Shown here: positions 15,046 through 23,393 of the stretch, one piece after another
Layout of the letters: every line of letters begins with the position of its first letter
Position numbering within the stretch: position 1 is the first letter of the stretch
Source: Bacteroidales bacterium H5
GTDB taxonomy: Bacteria > Bacteroidota > Bacteroidia > Bacteroidales > Muribaculaceae
Assembly: GCA_001701225.1 (NCBI GenBank)
Contig: DAAQ01000038.1
Location: forward strand, 1 to 30,448
DNA length: 30,448 nucleotides
Reading direction: 5' to 3'
Position numbers and translations under genes: made by a program
Notes under the pieces: generated by a model
Database searches by the model: none
What the model was told of the DNA's origin: nothing
Seen by the model: the letters and a program-made list of their open reading frames with translations, nothing else

Positions 15046-17568
15046 TCAGCGGCGCTCCATCTCGAGGCAGGCGTTGATGTAGGGGCCTACGCCCTTGCAG
15101 TCGTTCTCGATGATGGGCTCCGAGAGATAGTACTCGAACGAGCCGTCGCGGCGGTTCTTGCCGCCGAGACCGCCCACTGCGCAGCAGTTGAGCAGCGACA
15201 GCGTGCCGTCCTTGTCCTCGCGCACGAGGTGCTTCTGCATTCCGTTCCATCCGGTGAGCGCGGCCTGGAGATAGCTCTCGTCAAGCAGCCCGAGGCGCAC
15301 GCCGCGCAGCAGTGAGTAGACATACATGGCTGTGGCAGTCCCCTCGAGGTAGTTGCCCTCGCGACCGGGCTGGTCCAGCACCTGGAACCAGCAGCCGCTC
15401 TTGGTGTCCTGGAACTTGACAACGCCGTCGGCCAGCGACCTGAGCAGCTTGACCAGCTCGGGGCGGTTGGGGTTGTCGGCGGGCATCTCCTCGAGTACGT
15501 CGAGCAGGGCCATGAATATCCAGCCCTGGGCGCGGGCCCATGCGTGGGCCGACTGTCCTGTCTCCTTGTCACACCAGAACTGCTCGCGGCTCTCGTCCCA
15601 TGCGTGGCGGTAGAGGCCGGTCTTGGGGTCGTAGGTGTGCTTGGCCACGGTGAGGAACTGGTTGGCTATGTTGTCCCACTCCTTGGCCTGCTCCTCGGGG
15701 CTCAGATAGCGCTTGGCATACTTGGCGCTGAAGGGCTCGGCCATGAACAGGCCGTCGAGCCACATCTGGTGTGGATACACCTTCTTGTGCCAGTATCCGC
15801 CGTCGGCGGTCTTGGGCTGCCCCTTGAGCTGCTCGTGCAGGGTCTTCATGGCGGTGAGGTATTTCTCGTCGCCGGTGCGGTCGTAGGCCACCATCAGCAG
15901 TGTGCCGTTCTTGACCTGGTCGAGGTTGTAGTCGGCTATCTTGTAGGTCTTGATGGTGCCGTCGGGGTTGACCAGCGAGTCGACATACGACAGGGCGTAG
16001 TCCTCGATGGCCTTGTCGCCATAGCGGTTGGCCACATTGACGAACGCGTCGAGCTCGGTGCCCACGGCGTATGTCCACTTGAGTCCCTTCTGGCCGTCGA
16101 GGCGCACGCTCAGGGGGTTGCGCTTCATCTCGGACATCACCATGCGCTGCGACAGGGGCGAGTGTTCGTTGACCAGCTTGCCGTTGATATAGGTATTGGC
16201 GATGATGAGGTTCTTGACCAGGCCCTCTATCGAGTTGCCGTCCTTCTTCACGCCGTCAAAGTGACAGTCTATCACCTCGATGTTGCGGATGTTGCAGAGG
16301 TCTTCGAAACCCTCTATCTTGATGCCATACTCGCTCTCCTTGCAGGTCACATTCTGCAGATAGACGTTCTGTACGACAGGCGGGAAGGAGTGGTCGCATG
16401 CCTCCCTGCGCTCGTAGATGAGGTTGATCTTGAGCACGGCCTCCTTGCACTGGCCCACCTCAATGTTGCGCACGTAGATGTCTTCGATGACGCCGCTGCG
16501 GCACGAGTTGGTCTTGATGCGCACCACGCGGTCCAGGTCGGGAGAGTCCATCACGCAGTTCTCGGCGAAGAGGTTCTTGAAGCCGCCCGAGATTTCGGAG
16601 CCCACGACGATGCCGCCGTGGCCGTTCTTCATGCGGCAGTTGCGCACGATGACGTTCTCGGTGGGGCGGGCTGCCACGATGCCGTCGCGGTTACGGCCGC
16701 TCTTGATGGCGATGCAGTCGTCGCCGGTGTCAAAGAAGCAGTCCTCGATGAGCACGTCCTTGCATGACTCGGGGTCACAGCCGTCGCCGTTGGGGCCGTC
16801 GTTCTGGATATGGACACCTTTGACGGTGAGGTTCTCGCAGAAGAGGGGGTGTATCACCCAGAAGGGCGAGCGCAGCAGCGTCACGTCCTGGATGAGCACG
16901 TTCTTGCAGTCTACGAAGTTTACGAGCTGCGGGCGCATGCCGTATCCGTCGCCCATCTGGCGCTTCTCTACGGGCACGCCGTTCTCGTTCCACTCCTGCA
17001 GTAGGGGACGCCCTACCTTCTGTGTGGCGATGGGCTCTGTGCCGGTGTAGTCATGGCCCCTTTTGGCGCTCATGCCCCACCAGTTCGAGTTGTCGGCCTG
17101 ACCGTCGAGGGTTCCCTTGCCGGTCAGGCCGATGTTTGTCGCGCCGTTGGCATATACCAGCGGCTGATAGTTGTAGCAGTCCATGCCTTCCCAGCGTGTG
17201 CGCACCAGCGGATATTGCGAGGGGTCGGTGGTGAAGAGCAGTGTGGCGCCCTCCTCGAGATAGAGGTTCACATTGTCCTTGAGGGTGATGGGGCCTGTGA
17301 GCCATTCTCCCTTGGGGATGATGACGCGGCCGCCACCCTCGCGCGAGCACAGATCGATGGTCTTGTTGATGAGTTCGGTGTAGAGGAACCCCTTGGTCTT
17401 TGACTTCTTGCCGTAGTCGAACAGCTTGTAGTCCTTGTCGCGGAATGTGGGGGCCTTGATCCGCGCCTCAATCTGCGGATAGGTCTGCTCCCAGGCTTCC
17501 TGCGGAGTTGTGGCCAGGGCCGTTGCCGCCACCCAGAGGGCGAGCAGCAGGGTCGAGATTTTCTTCAT
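15046..17568 (-). CDS. GH28 polygalacturonase - GH105 unsaturated uronyl hydrolase fusion, exported
   Basis: The protein has two catalytic domains in 840 residues, behind a signal peptide of about 19 residues without lipobox. Residues about 40-475 are a GH28 right-handed beta-helix with all family motifs: NGDGCD (D262), DTGDDCIAIKSG (D283, D284), GHGG (H317) and RIKTN (R350). Residues about 480-840 are a GH88/GH105-type (alpha/alpha)6 barrel that starts near MSEMKRNP. It has YPHQMWLDGLFMAEPF with D605 at the catalytic position, HAWDE, and SAHAWARAQGW. GH28 hydrolyses galacturonan; GH105 removes the 4,5-unsaturated sugar from lyase products of galacturonan or rhamnogalacturonan. Both halves look active. 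The reading frame is continuous with no sign of an artefactual join. It is transcribed alone and divergently from susC. A rhamnogalacturonan-type GH28 specificity is possible. Confidence 0.92.
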   Translation of the reverse strand: MKKISTLLLALWVAATALATTPQEAWEQTYPQIEARIKAPTFRDKDYKLFDYGKKSKTKGFLYTELINKTIDLCSREGGGRVIIPKGEWLTGPITLKDNVNLYLEEGATLLFTTDPSQYPLVRTRWEGMDCYNYQPLVYANGATNIGLTGKGTLDGQADNSNWWGMSAKRGHDYTGTEPIATQKVGRPLLQEWNENGVPVEKRQMGDGYGMRPQLVNFVDCKNVLIQDVTLLRSPFWVIHPLFCENLTVKGVHIQNDGPNGDGCDPESCKDVLIEDCFFDTGDDCIAIKSGRNRDGIVAARPTENVIVRNCRMKNGHGGIVVGSEISGGFKNLFAENCVMDSPDLDRVVRIKTNSCRSGVIEDIYVRNIEVGQCKEAVLKINLIYERREACDHSFPPVVQNVYLQNVTCKESEYGIKIEGFEDLCNIRNIEVIDCHFDGVKKDGNSIEGLVKNLIIANTYINGKLVNEHSPLSQRMVMSEMKRNPLSVRLDGQKGLKWTYAVGTELDAFVNVANRYGDKAIEDYALSYVDSLVNPDGTIKTYKIADYNLDQVKNGTLLMVAYDRTGDEKYLTAMKTLHEQLKGQPKTADGGYWHKKVYPHQMWLDGLFMAEPFSAKYAKRYLSPEEQAKEWDNIANQFLTVAKHTYDPKTGLYRHAWDESREQFWCDKETGQSAHAWARAQGWIFMALLDVLEEMPADNPNRPELVKLLRSLADGVVKFQDTKSGCWFQVLDQPGREGNYLEGTATAMYVYSLLRGVRLGLLDESYLQAALTGWNGMQKHLVREDKDGTLSLLNCCAVGGLGGKNRRDGSFEYYLSEPIIENDCKGVGPYINACLEMERR

Positions 17569-17644
17569 GGTTATTGTTATATATATAATATGTGTTTTGC
17601 GGTCTTGACGGGTCGGTGATTTTACCCTACGACTTTATGCTGCA

Positions 17645-17677
17645 CAAAGTTACGAACGAATATCGGAAAAGGCCAAA
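17645..17677 (-). promoter_or_regulatory. Promoter of the GH28-GH105 gene
   Basis: The minus strand has TTTG (17677-17674), a 21-bp spacer and TAACTTTG (17652-17645). This gives a leader of about 70 nt before the ATG at 17568. Confidence 0.7.
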
Positions 17678-17683
17678 AAAAGC

Positions 17684-17710
17684 GTTAAAATTCTTAGTTA
17701 TTTTTTGTTA
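17684..17710. promoter_or_regulatory. GTTA direct repeats between divergent promoters, possible activator site
   Basis: GTTA occurs at 17684-17687, 17697-17700 and 17707-17710 in an AT-rich stretch between the two -33 boxes. The last two copies are 10 bp apart, one helical turn, and the third ends 4 bp before the susC -33 box. This is where an activator would act on both promoters. No regulator gene is in the window, so this is only a candidate. Confidence 0.25.
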
Positions 17711-17714
17711 AGCC

Positions 17715-17745
17715 TTTGTGGATTCAGAAAAAATCATTACTTTTG
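17715..17745 (+). promoter_or_regulatory. Promoter of the susC-susD operon
   Basis: TTTG (17715-17718), exactly 19 bp, then TACTTTTG (17738-17745) fit the Bacteroidota consensus fully. Transcription should begin near 17752, leaving a leader of about 205 nt before susC. The second half of the leader (17840-17915) is A/C-rich, with repeats such as ACCAAAG, and has no Shine-Dalgarno. A small CGGG/CCCG hairpin lies at 17792-17804. Confidence 0.8.
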
Positions 17746-17925
17746 TATCTGAAAATTGCTGACATACACCCTCTGCACGGCCCCGGTTGCACGGGTTTTG
17801 CCCGAGAGCGTGTGCCAACTTTTTGACTGCCAAAATCTTATACCATCAATAACTAATCCCACGAAAACCAAAGAAACCAAAGAAAAGAACAACCAACCAA
17901 TCAAAGCTCAATACGAAAGAATTGC

Positions 17926-17952
17926 ATGAAAAAAATCTTATTTATCAACTGA
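17926..17952 (+). other. Eight-codon upstream ORF in frame with susC
   Basis: ATG at 17926 opens the peptide MKKILFIN and ends at TGA (17950-17952), six bases before the susC ATG at 17959. It is in the same frame as susC, so one UGA codon separates it from the receptor. It could be a leader peptide that couples translation, a relic of a longer signal sequence, or chance. Confidence 0.35.
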
Positions 17953-17958
17953 CAAAAC

Positions 17959-20900
17959 ATGAAAGACTTAATCACAGGTCGTAGCCAGTGGCTGCGGCGA
18001 TTTTCCATTGCAACGCATTGGAAAACCATGCTCCTCCTGATGGTGCTCTGCGCGGGACTTCCGGTCTCTGCACAGAACATCACCGTCTCCGGTGTGGTCG
18101 AAGATAGCACCGGCGAACCCATGATCGGCGCCACCGTCCTCGTTGACGGCTCTAAAGAAGGTGCAGCTACCGATATCGACGGTAACTTCACTCTCAAGAA
18201 CATCTCTCCCAAGGCAACCCTCAAGGTCTCGTACGTCGGCTATAAGACAGAGACTGTCTCTGTAAACGGCCAGACCGAGCTCCGCATCGTCCTCGTCGAG
18301 GATTCGGAGGCTCTCGAGGAGGTCGTAGTCATCGGTTATGGCGGCACACGTGCCCGTCGTGACCTCACCGGTTCTGTAGGTTCTGTGTCGGGTGTCAAGC
18401 TCGCCGCCGTGCCTGTGACCTCTGCAGCTGTCGCCCTCCAGGGTAAGGTTGCCGGTGTGCAGGTTACCACCGTCGACGGTCAGCCCGGTGCCGACATCAA
18501 CATCCGCGTGCGTGGTGCGACATCTGTGACCCAGTCCAATGACCCTCTTTATATTGTGGACGGTTTCCAGGTCGACAACATCAACGATATTCCCCCGTCC
18601 GACATCCAGAGCATCGACGTCCTCAAGGATGCCTCGCTCACCGCTATATATGGTGCCAAGGGTGGTAACGGCGTTGTCATCGTGACCACCAAGTCGGCCC
18701 AGGCCGGCAAAACCCAGGTGTCTCTCAACCTCCAGGGTTCTGTCAGCCACATCTCCAAGCAGCTCGACCTGATGGATACATATGATTTCGTTCAGTATCA
18801 GTGGGATATGGCTGCCGCCACCAACTCGCGCGGCACCAACTCGCGCTACTGGCGCAAGCAATTCGGCAACCCCTATGATATGGATCTTTACCGTGGTGCC
18901 GCTACCAACGACTGGCAGGACGAGGTTATGGGCAACAATCCCTTCTCGTACTCGGCCAACCTCTCGATAGGCGGTGGCAACGACAATACCCGCTACAACA
19001 TCTCGTTCACACAGAGCGAGGACAAGGGTATCATCCTCGGCTCGGGTGTACGCCGTACCAACATCCTCACCAAGCTGCAGACCAAGATCCTCCCCAACCT
19101 CACATTCCAGTTCAACCCCAAGATGACCTATCGTCGTGACGAGGGTGCTGGTGGTGACAACGTGGGCACCGGCGGTATCATCGACGTGCTACGCTATGCT
19201 CCTACCGGCGGTATGCGTGAGTTCTACGGTATCGAGTGGCCCGACGGCCGCTATGACGAGCTCGAGGAGCAGAAGTATGCCCTCACTAACCCCGTCAGCG
19301 ACATCTCGACCAACGTGCGCAAGAAGCACTCCTATACATTTGCCAACCAGGCATCTCTCGAGTACAAGCCCATCGATGGCCTGACCCTGCGCACCGAGGG
19401 TAACTATACCATCGGTTTCACCGACGACAACCGTTTCTGGGGTCCCTCTACATCCGAAGGTACCAAGAACAACAACCTCCCTGTAGCCCAGATCGAGAAG
19501 AAGCAGACCAACTCCTACACATGGACCACCACCGCTTCTTATGACTGGACAATCAAGGAGAAGAACAATTTCTATGCTCTCGTAGGTTTCGAGCTCTATC
19601 ACAAGCAGGCCTCTACGACAACACAGAAGAACCGCTACTTCCCCTTCGACATCACCGCCGACAAGGCATTCAACAACATGGGCCAGGGCCAGGCATGGCA
19701 GAGCACATCGTCGCTCGGCACCGCCTCGCGCACCACATCGTATTTCGGTCAGGTCAACTACAACTATGACCACAAGTACCTCCTCTCGGCTACATTCCGT
19801 GCCGACGGTAGCTCGGTGTTCGCTCCCGGCAACCAGTGGGGCTATTTCCCCTCTGTATCAGGTGCATGGGTAATGTCTGAGGAGAACTGGCTCAAGGACG
19901 TGACCTGGCTTGACGAACTCAAGATTCGTGCCGCCATCGGTAAGGCCGGTAACAACCGCGTCGACGCCGACATGTGGCGCTATCTCTACGGCTCCAACTC
20001 TGAGGGCGGTCCTGCCTTCGGCGGCGGCGTCGGCACCAACAACGGAGACCTCTGGTTCGGTGTAGGCTCGTACCTCCCCAACGAGAACCTCAAGTGGGAG
20101 ACCACCCTCACCCGCAACCTTGCCCTTGACCTCTCGTTCTTCAGCGGACGTCTCCGTGTGACCCCCGAGGTTTACTGGAACACAACCTCCGACCTTATCT
20201 ACAAGGCTCCCATCCTCTCGACTGCAGGTTACACCTATCAGTATCAGAACATCGGTAAGGTGTCCAACAAGGGTGTCGAGCTCGCCATCAACGGCGACAT
20301 CCTCCGCGGACGTGACTACGTGCTGAGCGCAAGCTTCAACCTCGGCTCCAACAAGATGGTTGTCGACAAGCTGGCCGGCGACGGCGACGAGCTCACCAAC
20401 AAGAGCGGCCGCTCGGGTTCGACCTACGACAACTACATCCTCCAGGTAGGCGGTGAGGTAGGTCTCCTCTACGGCTTCGTATATGACGGCCTCTATGGCT
20501 TCGACGAGTTCGACTATGCCAACTACGAGTACACTCCCAAAGAGGGTACCGTCGACATGAACGGCATCTTCAGCTCGGACGGTGCAGGTAACCCCACCCT
20601 CCCCGGCAAGCCCAAGTTCAAGGACCTCTCCGGCCCCGACGGCTATCCCGACGGCAAGATCGACGAGTATGACCGCACTGTGATCGGCCGCACGACTCCC
20701 CGTCTCCAGGGTGGTTTCGGCCTCTCGGCTCAGTGGAAGCAGTTCGACTTCAACGCCAACTTCACCTTCTTCCTCGACTTTGACGTCTACAACGCCACTG
20801 CCTACATGCTCTCGTCGAGCGTCAACAACAACATCCGCAACCAGAAGTGTCTGAACGTTCTCGCAGACTATGCTGACCGCTGGACATACGTCTACGGTGC

Positions 20901-21270
20901 AGAGTACACCTACAAGAACGCCAACTTCCCCGAATACGAGGCAATGTATCAGACAATGAACGCCGGCCAGACCCGCTGGAACCCCGCAGGTCTCAACAAG
21001 GATGTCACCATGAGCTACTTTGTAGAGGACGGCTCGTTCCTCCGCTGCAACGATATCTCGCTCGGCTACTCACTGCCCGACAAGATCATCCGCAAGGCAG
21101 GCATGAGCAAGTGCCGCTTCTATGCCTCTGTGACCAACCCCTTCATCATCACCAACTACTCAGGTTATGACCCCGAGGTTGACGTTCAGAGCGGCCTTAC
21201 CCCCAGCTACGACTACAACCGCTATCCCCGTTCGCGTAGCTATGTACTCGGTCTCAATCTCTCCTTCTAA
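17959..21270 (+). CDS. SusC-like TonB-dependent outer-membrane transporter
   Basis: This is the outer-membrane importer for pectic oligosaccharides, working with the SusD-like protein encoded next. The 1103 residues comprise a long signal peptide (about residues 1-39, cut after VSAQ), a carboxypeptidase-regulatory-like domain (about 41-115, VSGVVEDSTGEPMIGATVLVDGS to YVGYKTETV), a TonB-box-like EEVVVIGYG (120-128), a plug domain with VRVRGATSVTQSNDPLYIVDGF-type sequence, and a beta-barrel that ends in a terminal phenylalanine (VLGLNLSF). There is no N-terminal STN domain, so sigma/anti-sigma signalling through this receptor is unlikely. It is preceded by a perfect promoter and a 205-nt leader. 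Pectin as substrate is inferred from the surrounding enzymes. Confidence 0.95.
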   Translation: MKDLITGRSQWLRRFSIATHWKTMLLLMVLCAGLPVSAQNITVSGVVEDSTGEPMIGATVLVDGSKEGAATDIDGNFTLKNISPKATLKVSYVGYKTETVSVNGQTELRIVLVEDSEALEEVVVIGYGGTRARRDLTGSVGSVSGVKLAAVPVTSAAVALQGKVAGVQVTTVDGQPGADINIRVRGATSVTQSNDPLYIVDGFQVDNINDIPPSDIQSIDVLKDASLTAIYGAKGGNGVVIVTTKSAQAGKTQVSLNLQGSVSHISKQLDLMDTYDFVQYQWDMAAATNSRGTNSRYWRKQFGNPYDMDLYRGAATNDWQDEVMGNNPFSYSANLSIGGGNDNTRYNISFTQSEDKGIILGSGVRRTNILTKLQTKILPNLTFQFNPKMTYRRDEGAGGDNVGTGGIIDVLRYAPTGGMREFYGIEWPDGRYDELEEQKYALTNPVSDISTNVRKKHSYTFANQASLEYKPIDGLTLRTEGNYTIGFTDDNRFWGPSTSEGTKNNNLPVAQIEKKQTNSYTWTTTASYDWTIKEKNNFYALVGFELYHKQASTTTQKNRYFPFDITADKAFNNMGQGQAWQSTSSLGTASRTTSYFGQVNYNYDHKYLLSATFRADGSSVFAPGNQWGYFPSVSGAWVMSEENWLKDVTWLDELKIRAAIGKAGNNRVDADMWRYLYGSNSEGGPAFGGGVGTNNGDLWFGVGSYLPNENLKWETTLTRNLALDLSFFSGRLRVTPEVYWNTTSDLIYKAPILSTAGYTYQYQNIGKVSNKGVELAINGDILRGRDYVLSASFNLGSNKMVVDKLAGDGDELTNKSGRSGSTYDNYILQVGGEVGLLYGFVYDGLYGFDEFDYANYEYTPKEGTVDMNGIFSSDGAGNPTLPGKPKFKDLSGPDGYPDGKIDEYDRTVIGRTTPRLQGGFGLSAQWKQFDFNANFTFFLDFDVYNATAYMLSSSVNNNIRNQKCLNVLADYADRWTYVYGAEYTYKNANFPEYEAMYQTMNAGQTRWNPAGLNKDVTMSYFVEDGSFLRCNDISLGYSLPDKIIRKAGMSKCRFYASVTNPFIITNYSGYDPEVDVQSGLTPSYDYNRYPRSRSYVLGLNLSF

Positions 21271-21297
21271 CCAAGTCTAAATTCCTTTTAAAACACA

Positions 21298-23367
21298 ATG
21301 AAACTTCACAATATAGCAATTGCAGCTCTCTCGGCTCTTGCTCTTGGCGCCTGCTCCGACTATCTCGATGTCGACGCACCCTCCAAAAAGCTTCCCGAGG
21401 AGGCGTTCACCTCGCAGACCGACGCCAACACGGCGCTCAACGGTGTGTACGCCCAGCTGCTCTCATCCGATACCTATGGCGAGAAGCTGCTCACCATCTA
21501 CTCGCTCAACACTGATGTCGATTTCGCCATCCAGAACGGCCACTATGCCGCCACCAACGCATACCGCCGCTATGAGTGCGACCCCGACGCAGGTGACATC
21601 TACAAGGCATGGTCGCAGTTCTATGCCGCCATCGAGGCTGCCAACATCTTCATCGACCAGATGGAGAAGAGCGAGCTCATCAACGACCGCGAGCACTACA
21701 AGACCTACCGTCAGATGCTCGGCGAGGCCAAGGTGATCCGCGCCATGAACTATCATGACCTCATCTGGATGTTCGGCGACGTGCCCATGTCGCTCGAGCC
21801 TTCCTACAACGCTCCCACCATGGTCTATCCCGTAACAGACCGTGCCGAGATTCTCGATGCCCTCATCAAGGACCTCGAGGAGATTGCTCCCGACATGGCC
21901 AGCATCTCGACCTGCGACCGCATCAGCAAGGAGATGGCCTGGGCTATGATCAGCCGTCTGTCGCTCACTGCCGCCGGCTACACCCTCCGTCCCGAGGGCA
22001 GCTCGTATGGCAAGATGGAGCGCATGAATCCCCAGACATATACCCAGTATTATGAGAAGTGCCGCGACTATGCCGACTCCGTGATCACCAAGGGTCCGTT
22101 CGACATCTCGACACAGCTCTATCACGAGGTATTCGTCAACGAGTGCAACGGTATCCTCGGCACAGGTGGCGATGTCATCTTCGAGATTCCCTTCGGCACA
22201 GAGTCGACCGGCTCGATCGGCTATGTACATGGCCCGAAGCTTGATGCCACCGATGGCGAGACTCCCCACATCTATGGTGCAGCCAACGCAGGTGCACAGC
22301 TCAACGCCTTCTATCGCTTCTCGTTTGCAGAGGGTGACATGCGCCGCGACTATGTGAACCAGCTCTGGTACTATCCCAACACCGGTGTCGCAACCTTCAT
22401 CTATGACAACAACCGCGGCCGTACAATCTACAACGGCAAGTGGTCGAAGCTCTGGGTTAGCAGCGGTCTCGGTCCCAAGACTACCGGCTCGACCGGCATC
22501 AACTATCCCTACATGCGTTACACCGACGTGCTCCTGATGTTTGCCGAGGCAGTCAACGAGTGTGAGAACGGTCTGGGTGGCGAGCATGGCGCAAAGGCAG
22601 CCGATGCATTCAAGGCTGTACGCGAGCGCGCATTCCGCCTCAACAACTACCAGATGACAGACAAGGACGGCAACACCATGAATGCTGTCGACGACTATTT
22701 CGCTCAGGTTTCGGGCAGCCAGGAGTCTTTCCGCAAGGCTGTGCTCGACGAGCGTAAGTGGGAGTTCGCAGGCGAGAACATGCGCTGGCGCGACCTCGTC
22801 CGTCACAAGCTCCTTGCCGAGAACACCTTCTGGAACTTCTGGCGCTACTATGCCGTAGCCGAGGATCAGGGCAGCTCGTCGCTCGAGATCGAGGATGTGG
22901 CCATGCACGATGCCGGCCGCGAGGACTACTATGCTCCCAACAATTTCCCCATCAACACATACTATAAGAATGATGTGAAGAACGGTTCGTCGGCTGCCTC
23001 GACCTACGCTACCTGGCAGTTCCCCAATACCGAGATGAAGGTTGTCGAGATTCACAACGCATACAAGCCCCTCAGCGCATCCGAAGGTGCCGCCCTCAAG
23101 GTGTCTAACGCATCGCTCTTCGAGTGGTATGACGACAACAAGGGTTTCCCCCAGGATTATTTCTGCTACTCACTGCGTGGATATATCTACTGTGACTACG
23201 AGCTCTCGGGCCGTATCTACATCAACAACAATGGTGTCTATACCACAGCTCCCGAGCCCGCTTCGGTCAACCCCGACGCTCTCCCCGTGGTACGCTACAT
23301 CCTTCCCTATCCGCGCAACGTGATCGCCCGTTCGAACGGCGTCTATGTCAATAAATACGGATACTAA
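21298..23367 (+). CDS. SusD-like glycan-binding lipoprotein
   Basis: This surface lipoprotein should form the lid on the SusC-like transporter and bind the glycan. The signal sequence ends in the lipobox LGAC with lipidated C19, followed by SDYLDVDAPSKKLPEEAFTSQTDANTALNGVYAQL, the usual start of SusD/RagB proteins. TPR-like helical segments follow (AKVIRAMNYHDLIWMFGDVPM). The C-terminal half contains YPYMRYTDVLLMFAEAVNEC and AVLDERKWEFAGENMRWRDLVRH, and the protein ends PYPRNVIARSNGVYVNKYGY. It has 689 residues, larger than SusD itself (about 550) but within the range for pectin PULs. The start codon is 27 nt after the susC stop. Confidence 0.95.
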   Translation: MKLHNIAIAALSALALGACSDYLDVDAPSKKLPEEAFTSQTDANTALNGVYAQLLSSDTYGEKLLTIYSLNTDVDFAIQNGHYAATNAYRRYECDPDAGDIYKAWSQFYAAIEAANIFIDQMEKSELINDREHYKTYRQMLGEAKVIRAMNYHDLIWMFGDVPMSLEPSYNAPTMVYPVTDRAEILDALIKDLEEIAPDMASISTCDRISKEMAWAMISRLSLTAAGYTLRPEGSSYGKMERMNPQTYTQYYEKCRDYADSVITKGPFDISTQLYHEVFVNECNGILGTGGDVIFEIPFGTESTGSIGYVHGPKLDATDGETPHIYGAANAGAQLNAFYRFSFAEGDMRRDYVNQLWYYPNTGVATFIYDNNRGRTIYNGKWSKLWVSSGLGPKTTGSTGINYPYMRYTDVLLMFAEAVNECENGLGGEHGAKAADAFKAVRERAFRLNNYQMTDKDGNTMNAVDDYFAQVSGSQESFRKAVLDERKWEFAGENMRWRDLVRHKLLAENTFWNFWRYYAVAEDQGSSSLEIEDVAMHDAGREDYYAPNNFPINTYYKNDVKNGSSAASTYATWQFPNTEMKVVEIHNAYKPLSASEGAALKVSNASLFEWYDDNKGFPQDYFCYSLRGYIYCDYELSGRIYINNNGVYTTAPEPASVNPDALPVVRYILPYPRNVIARSNGVYVNKYGY

Positions 23368-23393
23368 TACCATCAATGTTCGCATTTCCAAAA

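Noticed and set aside
15544..16767. 407-codon plus-strand ORF opposite the GH28-GH105 gene
   Set aside because: Antisense artefact spanning the join of two well-supported domains.
17752..17925. Riboswitch or CRISPR-like repeat in the susC leader
   Set aside because: Only a 4-bp hairpin and irregular A/C-rich repeats (ACCAAAG) are visible. They do not form regular spaced units or a known riboswitch fold.
21463..23055. 530-codon minus-strand ORF opposite susD
   Set aside because: Antisense artefact; repetitive Val/Gly/His-rich translation with no family features.
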